A stretch of DNA of 64,000 nucleotides. Source: Alphaproteobacteria bacterium. Lineage in GTDB: Bacteria > Pseudomonadota > Alphaproteobacteria > JAUHZC01. The DNA is taken from the NCBI GenBank assembly GCA_023898725.1, contig CP060236.1:872501-936500 (forward strand), given 5' to 3'. A model generated the notes under the pieces. That model was not told the origin of the DNA and did not search any database. It worked only from the letters and a program-made list of their open reading frames with translations. Below are positions 51,544 through 61,202 of the stretch, piece by piece; position 1 is the stretch's first letter, and each line of letters starts with the position of its first letter. The translations under genes and the position numbers were made by a program.

Positions 51544-52485
51544 ATGTATAAAATTGCAATCGTCGGCGCAGGCAATATGGCTTTTGAGCATGCAAAGGCC
51601 ATTAATGAAATAAATGGCCTGAATCTAGTAGGGGTGTATAGTAGATCATCACAAAAAGCACAGAGATTTTCTGATGAATTAAATATAGACAAAGTCTGCG
51701 ATAGTATAAGTGCGTTATATTTAGAATTAGAACCGGATTTAGTAATTATTGCAGTAAATGAGGAATCATTCGTTGAGATAATAGATGAAGTTTTAGAGTA
51801 TAGCTGGAAGATTCTGGCTGAAAAGCCCGTTGGTTTGGGCTTTGATGAGTTCGCACATATTCAAGATAAAATACGCTCATTAAACAAAGACTTGTACGTG
51901 GCAATGAATAGAAGAAACTACCCATCAACGTTAGCTGTTAAGTCTGAAATAGATTTATTAGCTGGAAAAAGATTTATAAATATATTGGATCATCAAGACA
52001 TCAATACTTATAAAAATTTACACTTTTCAAATAAAACATATAAATATTGGATGTATAAAAACTCTATTCACCTCCTAGATTACTTTATATTTCTTGGTAG
52101 GTCTAATATAGAAAGTGTTGAAGTTATTCAGGCGTACGATGAAAGAAAATTAAATAGTGTAATTGCTCATATTCAATATGAAAATGCAGATGAGGGGTTG
52201 TATACAGGTGTTTGGCATGGACCAGGGCCTTGGAGTGTATCGGTTACACATCCTGATAAATATTTTTTGTTGGCACCTTTGGAGGAGGCAAAGTATAGAA
52301 TAAATGAAAGTTATAAAATGCTCGATCTAAAATTACCCTCTTGTTTAAATGATATATTTAAACCTGGAATTTTTGAGCAAGCAAAAGAAATTCTTAAAAT
52401 GCTGCAGGGTAAAGAAGCAAATTTACCTAGATTTGAAGATTATTGTCAGACAGTTAATTTATTATATCAAGTATACGGTGTATAA
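51544..52485 (+). CDS. Gfo/Idh/MocA-family oxidoreductase (second of two)
   Basis: A 313-residue enzyme beginning MYKIAIVGAGNMAFEHAKAI, with LAEKPVGLGFDEF in place of the usual E-K-P motif context. Start taken at ATG 51544, since the upstream frame from 51529 runs inside the previous gene. It is distinct in sequence from the enzyme before it, so the pair is not a recent duplication. Substrate unknown. Confidence 0.82.
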   Translation: MYKIAIVGAGNMAFEHAKAINEINGLNLVGVYSRSSQKAQRFSDELNIDKVCDSISALYLELEPDLVIIAVNEESFVEIIDEVLEYSWKILAEKPVGLGFDEFAHIQDKIRSLNKDLYVAMNRRNYPSTLAVKSEIDLLAGKRFINILDHQDINTYKNLHFSNKTYKYWMYKNSIHLLDYFIFLGRSNIESVEVIQAYDERKLNSVIAHIQYENADEGLYTGVWHGPGPWSVSVTHPDKYFLLAPLEEAKYRINESYKMLDLKLPSCLNDIFKPGIFEQAKEILKMLQGKEANLPRFEDYCQTVNLLYQVYGV

Positions 52486-53885
52486 TGAATAGATATTCAA
52501 ATTTATATATACTTAATTTGATCAATGAAATAGAAGATAAATTTCCGGTTGATGTTTGGAGTGTAAATGAGATAAAAATTTGGCCGTTGATTCGAAACTC
52601 ATTCTGCTCATCAATGCTTAGTAAGCACAGAAGTATTAAGTTAACAAAACAGACTAAAATAAATAAGTATATAAATGTGATTAAACTTCCATTTGTAGCA
52701 GTTATTTTTATAACAAAGCTCTTAATGAAAATTTTATTTAAGGGTGAATGTGAGGTTATGTACTTGAGTGATGGAGTATCCAGAATGGTTTTTGACAAGG
52801 GATATGATAAATTTTGTGATCCACTTCATGACACTCTATCAGAAAAAGAGCCAGGAATTATTGGGTTGTATTTCTCGCAATTGTCATTCAAAGACTCTCA
52901 ATTGCGAAGTAAATATACTTCGCTTGAAATATTGCATGAAATCTCTTATTTTATTGCAAGAATCTATTGCAAAATTATAAAAATAGAATCATTACTTCCA
53001 GAGTATGAGGATTTTTTAAAATTTATTGATAAACATGAACTTGAAAGTTTCTATCGAAAGGACATAATCGTCCAAAATGCAATAATGATTAAAATATGCG
53101 CTTTTGTGTTTGATTTGGTGATTAAGCTCAAGAAAATAAAGAAATCTTATATTGTTTGCTATTATGGGATTTTGGGGTATGCATTATCATTATCCTCAAG
53201 GAAAAACGATATTGATTTATATGAGATTCAACATGGTACCATTGTAAATTGTCCGGCCTACCATAAATGGAATAAAGTGCCCGATGATGGATATGCCCTT
53301 GTACCCAATAAGTTTTTGCTTTGGGATGATATTTCTGTGAGAACCTTTAATACTGAGAATTCTTATAATTTTACTAAAATCCGTACCGCCGAAGAATTTG
53401 GTTTAATTCCTTTGAAAAGTAAGAAAATTAAATCTTACATTAATAATCAAGCAGCTGAAGTTCTAGAGATAGCCAAAAATTTTAAAGCTATGATTTTTGT
53501 TTCCTTACAGCCTCAATTTTATGGACAAAACGATTGGGATGTTCTTGCTGAATTTATTAAAAAATGCAACGAGAGTTATCTGTGGTGGATAAGGCCGCAT
53601 GTGGCTTACAAAGATTCTTTTGGTCTTGAGAAGGTGTCAAGTTTGTGTGGTAGTAATATTTTTATAGATAATGGTGATTATTCAATCTATTCAATTTTAG
53701 ATAATGCTAAATTGATGATTACAACAGCATCGGCTACCGTAATTGAATCCTGTATTTATAAAATTCCCTCTCTTCTCTTAAGTGAAACAGGTTTTGAGGA
53801 TTTTATTAATTATATAGATTCTGGTAATGCGAAGTACATAAAAAATAAGGATAGGATAAATGATTACATTGTTTCTTGTTTATAG
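52485..53885 (+). CDS. putative GT-B glycosyltransferase (capsule-type)
   Basis: A 466-residue protein. One hydrophobic segment lies near residues 65-85. The C-terminal half has features of KpsS/CDP-glycerophosphotransferase-like GT-B enzymes: EIQHGTIVNCPAYH, the linker KFLLWDD, SLQPQFYGQNDW, and ITTASATVIESCIYKIPSLLL. It may transfer the nonulosonate or another sugar. The assignment rests on pattern resemblance. Confidence 0.55.
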   Translation: MNRYSNLYILNLINEIEDKFPVDVWSVNEIKIWPLIRNSFCSSMLSKHRSIKLTKQTKINKYINVIKLPFVAVIFITKLLMKILFKGECEVMYLSDGVSRMVFDKGYDKFCDPLHDTLSEKEPGIIGLYFSQLSFKDSQLRSKYTSLEILHEISYFIARIYCKIIKIESLLPEYEDFLKFIDKHELESFYRKDIIVQNAIMIKICAFVFDLVIKLKKIKKSYIVCYYGILGYALSLSSRKNDIDLYEIQHGTIVNCPAYHKWNKVPDDGYALVPNKFLLWDDISVRTFNTENSYNFTKIRTAEEFGLIPLKSKKIKSYINNQAAEVLEIAKNFKAMIFVSLQPQFYGQNDWDVLAEFIKKCNESYLWWIRPHVAYKDSFGLEKVSSLCGSNIFIDNGDYSIYSILDNAKLMITTASATVIESCIYKIPSLLLSETGFEDFINYIDSGNAKYIKNKDRINDYIVSCL

Positions 53886-53891
53886 TTTGCT

Positions 53892-54545
53892 ATGACTATA
53901 GGCATTGTTAGTTCTAAATCATCTAATATTGGTTCTTTATTAAAAATTCTGAAAAGAATGCCATTATCAAATATTGACGTTCTTGAGCATCCTGACGCTT
54001 CCATATTAGAAACGACAGATTATATAATCTTACCTGGTGTAAGCTCATTTGATGCTTCGGTTCGGAGTTTAAGGGACAATGGTTTTTATGAATACATCAA
54101 AAGCTTCAAAAAGAATTCTGGTAAAGGTGTAGTTGGTATATGCGCGGGTGCACAAGTGCTCTTTGAAAGCAGCGAAGAGGGGAGTCAGGAGGGGATAGGT
54201 CTTCTTCCAGGGAGAGTAAGAAAGATATCTCCTAAAAACAATATTTTATTGCCACATATTGGCTGGAATCATATCAGGCCCTCTAAAAAGAGAGAGTCTT
54301 CTATCTATATAGATCAAGAGAAGCCTTTTTATTTCTGCCACTCTTACAGGTTTCCTGATTCCAAAAATACAGTCGCTTATACTGATTATGGCGAAACATT
54401 TCCCTCTATTGTATCCGATGGGCAAGTCACGGCGATACAATTTCACCCTGAAAAAAGTTATTCTCAGGGGCTAGAATTATTGAAATCAATTATATCGAGA
54501 TCATATGTTAAGGCCAAGAATAATACCAGTATTGCAACTGTGTGA
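53892..54545 (+). CDS. HisH2-type glutamine amidotransferase
   Basis: A 217-residue class I glutaminase. The nucleophile is C84 in GVVGICAGAQ, and the His-Glu pair is in QFHPEKS. It resembles HisH of histidine synthesis, but its neighbours are hisF-like and wbpG-like genes, as in Pseudomonas O-antigen loci. There it supplies ammonia for making an acetamidino group on a sugar. No histidine genes are nearby. It overlaps the hisF2-like gene by 41 bases. Confidence 0.88.
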   Translation: MTIGIVSSKSSNIGSLLKILKRMPLSNIDVLEHPDASILETTDYIILPGVSSFDASVRSLRDNGFYEYIKSFKKNSGKGVVGICAGAQVLFESSEEGSQEGIGLLPGRVRKISPKNNILLPHIGWNHIRPSKKRESSIYIDQEKPFYFCHSYRFPDSKNTVAYTDYGETFPSIVSDGQVTAIQFHPEKSYSQGLELLKSIISRSYVKAKNNTSIATV

Positions 54546-55239
54546 TGGGAGGCTGGTGAAAACCAGAAAGTTTAAGGCACCAAGCTATGTTGGGGATCCA
54601 CTTAATGCAGTCAGAATTTTTAATGAAAAACGAGTCGATGAGCTTATTATTATTGATATTACTCCAAATAGGTTTTCTCGCTCACCAAATATAAATCTGT
54701 TGCGACATATATTTTCTGAATGTGAGATGCCCGTGACTTATGGAGGCGGTGTTTGTGGCTTTGATATGGCATCAAAAATTTTTCATTTAGGCTGTGAGAA
54801 AATAATTTTTAATACGGCTTTTTATAATGATTTAGAGTGCATCGAGAAAGTGGTTGCCAACTTTGGTTCTCAAGCTGTTTCAATATCTCTGGATTATCGT
54901 TACTCTTTCTTGCGTAAAGAAAAATTTTACAAGAACAGCGGGCAGAAGGTTGTTCAACTTTCTTTGGTAGAGATTATAGATAGAATTAACAGAGTAAATG
55001 CGGGAGAATTGGTTCTTAACTCCATTGATAATGATGGGAGCTTTAAAGGATATGACTACAGTTTATTAAAAAAAATAAAGCAGGAAGTCAATATCCCAAT
55101 CGTCTTGTTGGGTGGCTGTAATCAAAGCTCAACCTCAAGAGAAGCTGTAGATCATGGGGCGCATTCTGTTGCTGCTAGCAGTCGATTTATCTATCATGGC
55201 CCACACAACGCTATTTTAATTAAATACGAGAGATTTTAA
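54505..55239 (+). CDS. HisF2-type ammonia-channel subunit
   Basis: A 244-residue TIM barrel starting MLRPRIIPVLQLCDGRLVKT. In true HisF, residue 11 is the catalytic Asp of the CLDV motif; here it is Gln (VLQL). The second barrel Asp region is kept (SISLDYR). Loss of the cyclase Asp fits a role as the ammonia tunnel between HisH2 and WbpG rather than in histidine synthesis. Confidence 0.88.
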   Translation: MLRPRIIPVLQLCDGRLVKTRKFKAPSYVGDPLNAVRIFNEKRVDELIIIDITPNRFSRSPNINLLRHIFSECEMPVTYGGGVCGFDMASKIFHLGCEKIIFNTAFYNDLECIEKVVANFGSQAVSISLDYRYSFLRKEKFYKNSGQKVVQLSLVEIIDRINRVNAGELVLNSIDNDGSFKGYDYSLLKKIKQEVNIPIVLLGGCNQSSTSREAVDHGAHSVAASSRFIYHGPHNAILIKYERF

Positions 55240-55240
55240 C

Positions 55241-56380
55241 ATGAAAACTTGTACTTTTTGCATTATGGATGAAACAGATCCAGATATTGTATTTGATGAA
55301 AATGGGCAGTGTCATCACTGTAAATCATACATGGAATATGTACCGACGCTTTCGGCTTTTCAAGCAGATGGATCACAAATACTTGAAGATCAAATTGCAC
55401 AAATTAAAAATAAACAATCTGGCAAGTATGATTGTGTTATTGGTTTAAGTGGAGGTGTTGATAGCACTTACTTAGCTTATATTGTAAAAAAGAAACTTGG
55501 TTTGAATCCTATTGCTGTTCATATGGATAATGGGTGGAACTCAGAATTATCTGTGAAAAATGTCGAAAATATTGTTACAAAACTAAATATTGATCTGCAT
55601 ACAAAAGTTCTTGATTGGAATGAGTTTAGTAAGCTGCAACTGGCTTTTCTCAAAGCTTCTACTCCAGATTCTGAAATTCCTACGGATCATGCTATTTGCG
55701 CGACGCTGTATCAAGTAGCAAAAAAATATAACGTCAAGTATATTATTAGCGGGGCGAATCAAGTTACCGAACGTATTATGCCTCATGCATGGTCTCAAGG
55801 ACATGGAGACTATCGTTATATTAGCTCTATTTATAAAAAGTATACGGAGGAAAAGCTTCAAAAATTTCCCTACATAAACTCATTAAAAACCTTCTTTTAT
55901 AAGAAAATTTTTGGAATTCAATTTATACATTTATTTGATTATTTTAAATTTGATCTAAATACTGCAAAACAGACTATTCAGAATGAATTAGATTGGAAAG
56001 ATTATGGCGGCAAACACTATGAATCGGTTTATACAAAGTTTTTTCAGGGGTATATCCTTCCTAAAAAATTTGGTTATGACAAACGTAAGGGGCATTTGTC
56101 TAACTTAATTTGTGCCAATGCCTTATCAAGGAGTCAGGCGCTAAAAAAATTAAAAAAGCCGGCAATTCTTGAAGAAGAAATAAAGTCATTAAAGGATTAT
56201 GTAGCAAAAAAGCTTGCTATTTCTCCGGATGATTTAGAGAAAATATTGAATGTTGAGCCAATGTATTATAAAGACTATCCAAATGCATATAATACATTCT
56301 GGTATCGTTACTCTAGAAAATATATCAAACCAATCTATCGTTACTTTTTCCCGGTAAAGGAGCAATATGCAAAAGCTTAA
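55241..56380 (+). CDS. N-acetyl sugar amidotransferase, WbpG/PseA family
   Basis: A 379-residue PP-loop ATPase. The PP-loop is GLSGGVDSTYLAYIV (about residues 68-82). N-terminal zinc-type cysteines CTFC and CHHC are present. With ammonia from HisH2/HisF2 it turns an N-acetyl into an N-acetimidoyl group. The substrate may be the 2,3-diacetamido-uronic acid made by the next two genes or the nonulosonate; gene order favours the former, as in Pseudomonas aeruginosa O5. Confidence 0.88.
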   Translation: MKTCTFCIMDETDPDIVFDENGQCHHCKSYMEYVPTLSAFQADGSQILEDQIAQIKNKQSGKYDCVIGLSGGVDSTYLAYIVKKKLGLNPIAVHMDNGWNSELSVKNVENIVTKLNIDLHTKVLDWNEFSKLQLAFLKASTPDSEIPTDHAICATLYQVAKKYNVKYIISGANQVTERIMPHAWSQGHGDYRYISSIYKKYTEEKLQKFPYINSLKTFFYKKIFGIQFIHLFDYFKFDLNTAKQTIQNELDWKDYGGKHYESVYTKFFQGYILPKKFGYDKRKGHLSNLICANALSRSQALKKLKKPAILEEEIKSLKDYVAKKLAISPDDLEKILNVEPMYYKDYPNAYNTFWYRYSRKYIKPIYRYFFPVKEQYAKA

Positions 56381-57959
56381 AATTGCAGTTATAGGATGTG
56401 GGCACTGGGGTAAGAACCTTGTTCGAAACTTCTTTGAGTTGGGTATGCTTAAATATGTATGTGATGCGAACACGGCTCATGCCCAGGAGATTGCAAGAAA
56501 ATATAGTGTTGAAGAGAAATCAATCGCAGAGATTTTAAAAACAGATATTGATGGTGTTGTCATTGCTGCTCCTGCTGAGCAGCACTACGATATTGCGAAG
56601 GCCTCCCTTGAAGCAGGAAAGCATGTGTTTGTTGAAAAGCCTCTCTCTCTTAAAATAAACGAGGCAGAAAAGTTATGTGAACTTTCTGCAACACAAAATA
56701 AAATTTTAATGGTTGGGCATTTATTGCAATACCATCCGGCTTTTGTAAAACTTGAAGAGTTTGTAAAAAGAGGCAAACTTGGAAAGCTTCAATACATCTA
56801 TTCTAATCGACTTAATCTCGGTAAGTTTCGCACGCAAGAAAACATCTTATGGAGCTTTGCACCTCACGATATCTCTATGATTTTAAGTCTTGCTGGCGAT
56901 GTTCCTCAAAGCGTATTGGCAACGGGTGCCGCTCATTTAAATCCGCATATTTATGATGTAACGACAACTCATTTAACTTTTAAAAATGGGATTCGAGCCC
57001 ATGTTTTTGTGTCGTGGCTGCACCCCTTTAAAGAGCAAAAACTTGTGGTCGTGGGTGATCGTGGCATGGCGGTTTTTGATGATGGTCTTGATTGGTCTGA
57101 GAAGCTTAAACTCTATCCCCATCAAGTCAATTGGGTGAATGGCCTGCCACAACCCCAAAAAGCAGAATTTGAGGCTATCTCATTAAATTCTCAAGAGCCT
57201 CTCAAAGCCGAATGTGAGCATTTTTTAGATTGTATCAAGCATAAATCTATGCCGCGTACTGATTCTCTGGAAGGTTTAAATGTTTTAAAAGTATTAGATG
57301 CTTCCCAACAGTCTTTAACAAAGGGCGTAACGGTACATTTAGAAAACAATAACAAGATTGAAAAAAAACAATATTATGTCCATGAAACGGCTTGCGTTGA
57401 TGAAGGGTGTACTGTTGGAAAAGAAACTAAAGTTTGGCACTATTCCCATATTTTAAAAGGGACTAAGGTTGGTGCAAATTGTACTGTGGGACAGAATGTA
57501 ATGCTTGGTCCCGATGTTGTTGTGGGGAATAATTGTAAAATTCAAAACAACGTTAGTTTGTACAAAGGTGTTACGTTAGAAGATGGTGTGTTTTGTGGTC
57601 CCTCTTGTGTTTTCACAAATGTGCACAATCCGCGTGCTGAAGTTGAACGTAAGGATGAATTCCGCCTGACGCATGTTGAAAAAGGTGTAACGATTGGCGC
57701 TAATGCCACTATCATTTGCGGCAATAAGCTAGGTGCTTATAGCTTAATTGGTGCTGGAGCCGTTATAACTAAAGATGTTAAGCCTCATGCTGTGATGGTT
57801 GGTAACCCTGCCAAACAAATCGGCTGGGTTTCTCATGCCGGTGAAAAATTGGATGAATCATTAAAGTGTTCTCGCGAAGGACGTCAATATGCAATCGATC
57901 AAAATGGAAATTTAAAAGAAGTTATGAAGCGTGACAGCAACATTAAAGAAATAGCCTGA
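56367..57959 (+). CDS. WbpB-WbpD fusion: sugar 3-dehydrogenase plus N-acetyltransferase
   Basis: A 530-residue two-domain enzyme. Residues 1-320: Gfo/Idh oxidoreductase (IAVIGCGHWGKNLVRNF, FVEKPLSL, GHLLQYHP), like WbpB/WlbA, which oxidises UDP-GlcNAcA at C3. Residues 335-515: left-handed beta-helix acetyltransferase (GANCTVGQNVMLGPDVVVG, ending VMVGNPAKQIGWVS), like WbpD/WlbB. With WbpE it would produce UDP-2,3-diacetamido-glucuronic acid. Such fusions occur elsewhere. It overlaps wbpG by 14 bases. Confidence 0.9.
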   Translation: MQKLKIAVIGCGHWGKNLVRNFFELGMLKYVCDANTAHAQEIARKYSVEEKSIAEILKTDIDGVVIAAPAEQHYDIAKASLEAGKHVFVEKPLSLKINEAEKLCELSATQNKILMVGHLLQYHPAFVKLEEFVKRGKLGKLQYIYSNRLNLGKFRTQENILWSFAPHDISMILSLAGDVPQSVLATGAAHLNPHIYDVTTTHLTFKNGIRAHVFVSWLHPFKEQKLVVVGDRGMAVFDDGLDWSEKLKLYPHQVNWVNGLPQPQKAEFEAISLNSQEPLKAECEHFLDCIKHKSMPRTDSLEGLNVLKVLDASQQSLTKGVTVHLENNNKIEKKQYYVHETACVDEGCTVGKETKVWHYSHILKGTKVGANCTVGQNVMLGPDVVVGNNCKIQNNVSLYKGVTLEDGVFCGPSCVFTNVHNPRAEVERKDEFRLTHVEKGVTIGANATIICGNKLGAYSLIGAGAVITKDVKPHAVMVGNPAKQIGWVSHAGEKLDESLKCSREGRQYAIDQNGNLKEVMKRDSNIKEIA

Positions 57960-57963
57960 AAAC

Positions 57964-59085
57964 ATGAGTAAACAAATTCCCTTTATTGATTTACAAGCGC
58001 AGCAAGATCGAATTCGACCACAGATTGATGCAGCTATTAAACGGGTTCTCGATCATGGTAACTATATTATGGGTCCTGAAGTTTTTGAGTTAGAGGAACA
58101 GCTTGCCCATTATTGTGGTGCTAGGCATGCTATTACTTGCTCTAGCGGTACGGATGCTCTGCTTATGGTGTTGATGGCGAAGGGGGTTGGTCCAGGTGAT
58201 GCTGTATTTATTCCAAGTTTTACTTTTACTGCAACACCGGAAGTCGTTGCTTTACTTGGGGCAACCCCTATTTTTGTGGATGTGTTACCGAATACCTATA
58301 ATATTGATCCCAAAAGTGTTGAACAAGGGGTTGAGGCTGCTAAAAAACAAGGTTTAAAACCAAAAGCAATTATTGCTGTGGATTTGTTTGGGCAGCCTGC
58401 AGACTACTCTGCACTTGAAAAAGTAGCACACGAGCATGATTTATGGGTTTTAGCCGATGCGGCTCAAAGTTTTGGTGCGACATTACAGGGTAAAAAAGTG
58501 GGAACTTTAGCTCTTGCTACTGCGACTAGCTTCTTCCCTGCAAAGCCTTTAGGTTGTTATGGCGATGGAGGGGCTGTTTTTACAGATGACGATGAGCTTG
58601 CAGAAATTTTAAAATCCATTCGAGTACACGGAAAAGGTAAGCATAAATACGATAATGTCCGTATTGGTCTAAACGCTCGCATAGATACAATCCAAGCAGC
58701 TATTCTATTAGAAAAGCTGAAAATATTCGATGACGAATTGAAAGAGCGTCAACAAATAGCTAAACATTATAATGAAGCTTTAAAAGACGTTGTTCAAACT
58801 CCCCATATTATTGAGGGCGCAACCTCAGCTTGGGCTCAGTATACAGTTAAATTAAAGCAGGATATAGACCGTTCCAAGATAATGCATGATTTAAAAGAAA
58901 AAGGTATTCCCACAATGGTCTATTATGAGAAACCTTTACATTTGCAAGAAGCTTATAAAGGATTTCCAAAGGCTGGAGAATTAACTGTTAGTGAAGAGTG
59001 TTCAAGGAAAGTTTTGAGTTTACCTATATCAAATATTTGCAAAATACAAATTGTACAAAAAATTAAAATGTCTTTAAGGGAATGA
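57964..59085 (+). CDS. UDP-3-keto-sugar aminotransferase, WbpE/WlbC type
   Basis: A 373-residue DegT/DnrJ/EryC1-type aminotransferase. It starts IPFIDLQAQQDRIRP as in WbpE; the PLP Lys is in SFFPAKPLGCYGDGG (about residue 184), and SSGTDALLMVL binds the cofactor phosphate. It transaminates C3 of the ketone made by WbpB. The UDP-GlcNAc dehydrogenase (WbpA) and the 2-epimerase (WbpI) of this pathway are not in the window. Confidence 0.9.
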   Translation: MSKQIPFIDLQAQQDRIRPQIDAAIKRVLDHGNYIMGPEVFELEEQLAHYCGARHAITCSSGTDALLMVLMAKGVGPGDAVFIPSFTFTATPEVVALLGATPIFVDVLPNTYNIDPKSVEQGVEAAKKQGLKPKAIIAVDLFGQPADYSALEKVAHEHDLWVLADAAQSFGATLQGKKVGTLALATATSFFPAKPLGCYGDGGAVFTDDDELAEILKSIRVHGKGKHKYDNVRIGLNARIDTIQAAILLEKLKIFDDELKERQQIAKHYNEALKDVVQTPHIIEGATSAWAQYTVKLKQDIDRSKIMHDLKEKGIPTMVYYEKPLHLQEAYKGFPKAGELTVSEECSRKVLSLPISNICKIQIVQKIKMSLRE

Positions 59086-59136
59086 AAACTGAAGATTAAA
59101 ATCCAATTCTTTATTAAAATTGTTTTTGATTTGGCT

Positions 59137-60300
59137 ATGCTACCATTTGTTTTTTTATTTATTTGTTTCCATAAAATACTTTATCACAAAAAAACAGAAA
59201 AGGTTAGAGTTTTTTTTGGATTGATAGCCAACAATAATCTTGTTTATATCCGTGATGCAATGATTGCTCTTGGATATGATGCTAAAGTAATACCATGGAT
59301 TGTGCCTGCTAATGAAAAAGGTGTCATAGATTACGACCTTGACTTATCTATACAGTTCCCCAAATTATACAAAAATTTTTTTGGGCAAATATTATTAATA
59401 TACGCCTTCTTTTTTTATGCAGCATGTAAGTTTGATGTTTTTATTATGCCATTTCAAAATAGGCTTCTTGATAGGACTGTTTTGTTGTCGTGGTTAGAGT
59501 TTCAACTACTAAGAATTTTGAACAAAAAAATAATTCTAAATCCTTATGGAGGTGATATACAATACTCAAAAGTTTGGTCTTTAAAAAAAGATAAAGCATC
59601 ACAAGAGTTATTTTCAGCAAGACAAAACGATCCGTTGTATTCTAAAATGTTAGATAATAAGATTTTTAAAAATACAAAGTACTGTTTAAAATACTCTCAT
59701 CAAGAGATTGTATCTATTGATTGGCCTGATTATTTACCAGAAGGTCGAGGTAAGCACTTGCATATGAGGTGCTTCCCTCTTCAGAACTATAAAAAAAATG
59801 GGGTAGGTCATAGTAAGATTGTTAGTCAAGGTATAACCATTGTGCATGCAACAAACCATTCACATTTTAAAGGAACTAAGCATTTAGAAAAAGCTGTTAG
59901 TATTCTTAATAACTCAGGTGAAAATATTAATCTTAATATAATAAAAAATAAAAATCATGATGAGGTTTTGAAAGAAATCTTAAACGCTGATTTGGTTTTT
60001 GATCAAATTTTATTGGGAGCCTACGGACGTTTGGCTATTGAAGCAATGGCTTTAGGCAAGCCGGTGATGTGTTACTTAAGGGAAGATTTTATCAAACTTT
60101 ATCCTCAATGGAATCAATGCCCAATCATAAATGTTAATATTGACAACTTAAAAGACAAAATTTTAGAGTTCACCTCCTTATCTGTAGAGAAAAGACAAGA
60201 AATAGGAGATGAATCAAAAAAATACATTGAAAAATTCCATTCTCCTGAGTACGTAGGTGAAAAATTGAATTCAATCATACAAGAGGTAATTTCTAGATGA
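59137..60300 (+). CDS. putative GT4-like glycosyltransferase
   Basis: About 387 residues with a hydrophobic N-terminus (MLPFVFLFICFHKI) and a GT-B type C-terminal half: ITIVHATNHSHFKGTKHLEKAV (nucleotide-sugar domain entry) and GAYGRLAIEAMALGKPVMCYL. The start is uncertain: the frame is open back to 59086 but offers only CTG and TTG codons before the ATG at 59137. An ATG at 59082, overlapping the previous stop, would join this frame if one A of its AAAA run were absent. Confidence 0.7.
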   Translation: MLPFVFLFICFHKILYHKKTEKVRVFFGLIANNNLVYIRDAMIALGYDAKVIPWIVPANEKGVIDYDLDLSIQFPKLYKNFFGQILLIYAFFFYAACKFDVFIMPFQNRLLDRTVLLSWLEFQLLRILNKKIILNPYGGDIQYSKVWSLKKDKASQELFSARQNDPLYSKMLDNKIFKNTKYCLKYSHQEIVSIDWPDYLPEGRGKHLHMRCFPLQNYKKNGVGHSKIVSQGITIVHATNHSHFKGTKHLEKAVSILNNSGENINLNIIKNKNHDEVLKEILNADLVFDQILLGAYGRLAIEAMALGKPVMCYLREDFIKLYPQWNQCPIINVNIDNLKDKILEFTSLSVEKRQEIGDESKKYIEKFHSPEYVGEKLNSIIQEVISR

Positions 60301-61088
60301 ATCAAGTTGATAAAGCTGGCGCACAATATTGGGATAATAACTGGACTGATGCGGACAGACCTATTTTATTTTCTGAACAAAATAAAAGTTTAGACAATTA
60401 TGTAAATATCCAATTGCATGAATATTTTAAGTCTTTATTTGGAGAGAAGAAAAACTTTAGCATCCTTGAAATTGGAAGTGCTAACTCTATCTGGCCGATT
60501 TATTTTAATCAATTTTTTGATGCAAGAGCTGATGGTTTAGATTATTCGGAGGTTGGTTGTCAAAAAAGTAGAGATCTTTTAAAACATCATAATATCCCAG
60601 GGAATATATATTGTGCAGATTTATTTGAACCGCCAAAAGAAATTCAAAATAAATATGATTATGTAGTATCCTTTGGCGTTGTAGAGCACTTTGAGGATAC
60701 AGCGAATTGTTTACAATCTTGTGCAAAGCTTTTAAAGACTGGAGGAACTGTTATCACTTTAATCCCAAATATACCAAGCATTATTGGCCTAATCCAGAAA
60801 TATGTTGATAGGGAAGTGTATGATGTGCATATGCCTTTAACAAAAAAGAAGCTTTCAAAAGCACACCAAAAAGCTTCCTTAATGTTGCAAAAATGTGAAT
60901 ATTTTATGTCAATCAACTTAAGTGTTGTCAACTCAGGTTCTTTTTCTTCGAATAAATATAATAAACATTTCCGCCATATGCTTTCTGCACCTTCTAAGTT
61001 TTGCTGGATCTTAGAGAAATATGGCATAAGAATACCTAGAAACAGGTTCACTTCCCCGTATATAATTGCAGTAGCTCAGAAAACTTAA
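60297..61088 (+). CDS. class I SAM-dependent methyltransferase
   Basis: A 263-residue methyltransferase. Motif I FSILEIGSANSIWP (about residues 52-65), the acidic ADGLDYS, then DYVVSFGVVEHFED and KLLKTGGTVITLIPN. It overlaps the preceding glycosyltransferase gene by 4 bases and is the last gene of the island. Probably modifies a sugar of the glycan; acceptor unknown. Confidence 0.85.
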   Translation: MNQVDKAGAQYWDNNWTDADRPILFSEQNKSLDNYVNIQLHEYFKSLFGEKKNFSILEIGSANSIWPIYFNQFFDARADGLDYSEVGCQKSRDLLKHHNIPGNIYCADLFEPPKEIQNKYDYVVSFGVVEHFEDTANCLQSCAKLLKTGGTVITLIPNIPSIIGLIQKYVDREVYDVHMPLTKKKLSKAHQKASLMLQKCEYFMSINLSVVNSGSFSSNKYNKHFRHMLSAPSKFCWILEKYGIRIPRNRFTSPYIIAVAQKT

Positions 61089-61202
61089 GGGGCTAAATTT
61101 ATAAAAAGTATTGGTTTGTGGGAAAAATGACGATTCTATCTCATCCCTACCAACTCCACGGAGGGCAGAAAATTTTGCCGACTCATCCCCTTCGCCAGGT
61201 TT

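Noticed and set aside
53892..55239. Histidine biosynthesis genes hisH and hisF
   Set aside because: HisF lacks the catalytic Asp11, the neighbour is a WbpG-type amidotransferase, and no other his genes are present; they belong to sugar amidination.
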